Part shown: in pieces, positions 63,840 through 64,000 of the stretch | Layout: every line of letters starts with the position of its first letter | Position numbering within the stretch: position 1 is the stretch's first letter | Assembly (NCBI GenBank): GCA_022376925.1 | Contig: JAIOJX010000032.1 | Location: forward strand, 174,307,979-174,371,978 | Source of the DNA: Tragulus kanchil | Taxonomy: Eukaryota; Chordata; Mammalia; Artiodactyla; Tragulidae | Direction of reading: 5' to 3' | Length of the DNA stretch: 64,000 nt | Notes under the pieces: model-generated | What the model was told of the DNA's origin: nothing | Databases searched by the model: none | The model's input: the letters and a program-made list of their open reading frames with translations, nothing else | Program-made: the position numbers and the translations under genes

Positions 63840-64000
63840 CTAGGGATGGGGAAGAAAAGGCATGTTAGTAGCAATAGAAAGCAAAACCAGCCTGCAGGAG
63901 CAGCAGCAGCAAGTACTTGTGGGAGGCTCAGTGCACGCTCAGCCCAGCCCAGCGCGCAGTGGAGAGCTGCTGGCGGGGAGACCGGGCAGAGGAGCGGGCC
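63840..64000 (-). other. CCNK: CCNK intron upstream of the duplicate exon (runs off the window)
   Basis: Repeat of 62753-62913, ending at the window edge. Earlier CCNK exons (first cyclin box) lie to the right, outside. Confidence 0.75.

Larger units (their letters stand above)
51998..64000 (-). other. CCNK: CCNK (cyclin K) gene, 3' portion (partial)
   Basis: Minus-strand exons with good splice sites join to encode cyclin K from the start of its second cyclin fold to the proline-rich C-terminus. Recognisable pieces include [86 protein letters not shown] and the ending [10 protein letters not shown]. Cyclin K activates CDK12 and CDK13, which phosphorylate the RNA polymerase II C-terminal domain and sustain expression of long and DNA-repair genes in the nucleus. 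The N-terminal cyclin box and promoter are outside the window. Two of the exons are duplicated within ~1.1-kb direct repeats. Confidence 0.95.
62211..64000 (-). repeat. Direct duplication 15: 62211-63298 and 63299-64000 (contains CCNK 58-bp exon; runs off window)
   Basis: Offset 1087-1088; one A-run differs by one base or so. The right copy continues beyond the window. Confidence 0.95.

Overview
The window is nuclear DNA from a bovid ruminant (cattle, sheep, goat or buffalo type). The evidence is several tRNA-derived Bov-tA/BovA and CHR-type SINEs in both orientations, GC-rich mammalian introns, GT-AG exons, and two genes recognisable by their protein sequence. Species cannot be fixed from the sequence alone. 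Gene order matches the human 14q32.2 block (CCNK next to CCDC85C, tail to tail). There is no sign of bacterial, viral, CRISPR or phage sequence.

Layout. Positions 1-29170 are the 3' part of the large first intron of CCDC85C (+ strand). The coding exons follow at 29171-29244, 39579-39686, 45074-45169 (with an identical second copy at 46168-46263), 46912-47010 and 47788-47877 (stop). A 3'UTR of about 3.8 kb ends at the AATAAA at 51628. About 350 bp further on, CCNK (cyclin K) ends from the opposite strand (AATAAA on the minus strand at 52015-52020). Its exons run right to left: terminal proline-rich exon (two copies, 53878-54493 and 52698-53305), 57011-57082, 60631-60664, 61234-61505, 61833-62002 and a 58-bp exon (62695-62752, copied at 63782-63839). 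The N-terminal half of CCNK and exon 1 of CCDC85C lie outside the window.

The two genes are neighbours, not a functional unit. CCDC85C is a coiled-coil apical-junction protein. Cyclin K is the partner of CDK12/CDK13, the kinases that phosphorylate the RNA polymerase II C-terminal domain.

The most unusual structure is a series of fifteen near-tandem direct duplications. Each has a unit of about 1.05-1.19 kb, each involves a different sequence, and together they are scattered over intron, exon, 3'UTR and SINE sequence. They are nearly identical except for G/C homopolymer length changes near one end. Three of them duplicate coding exons. The uniform size, unrelated content and homopolymer-type differences point to an assembly or gap-filling artefact rather than biology, and I rate that the most probable explanation. 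I did not find a convincing undescribed biological system. The remaining points of interest are a possible 39-bp in-frame cassette exon in CCDC85C, a frameshift shared by both CCNK terminal-exon copies, a nested SINE with a clear target-site duplication, and a few candidate conserved non-coding elements.
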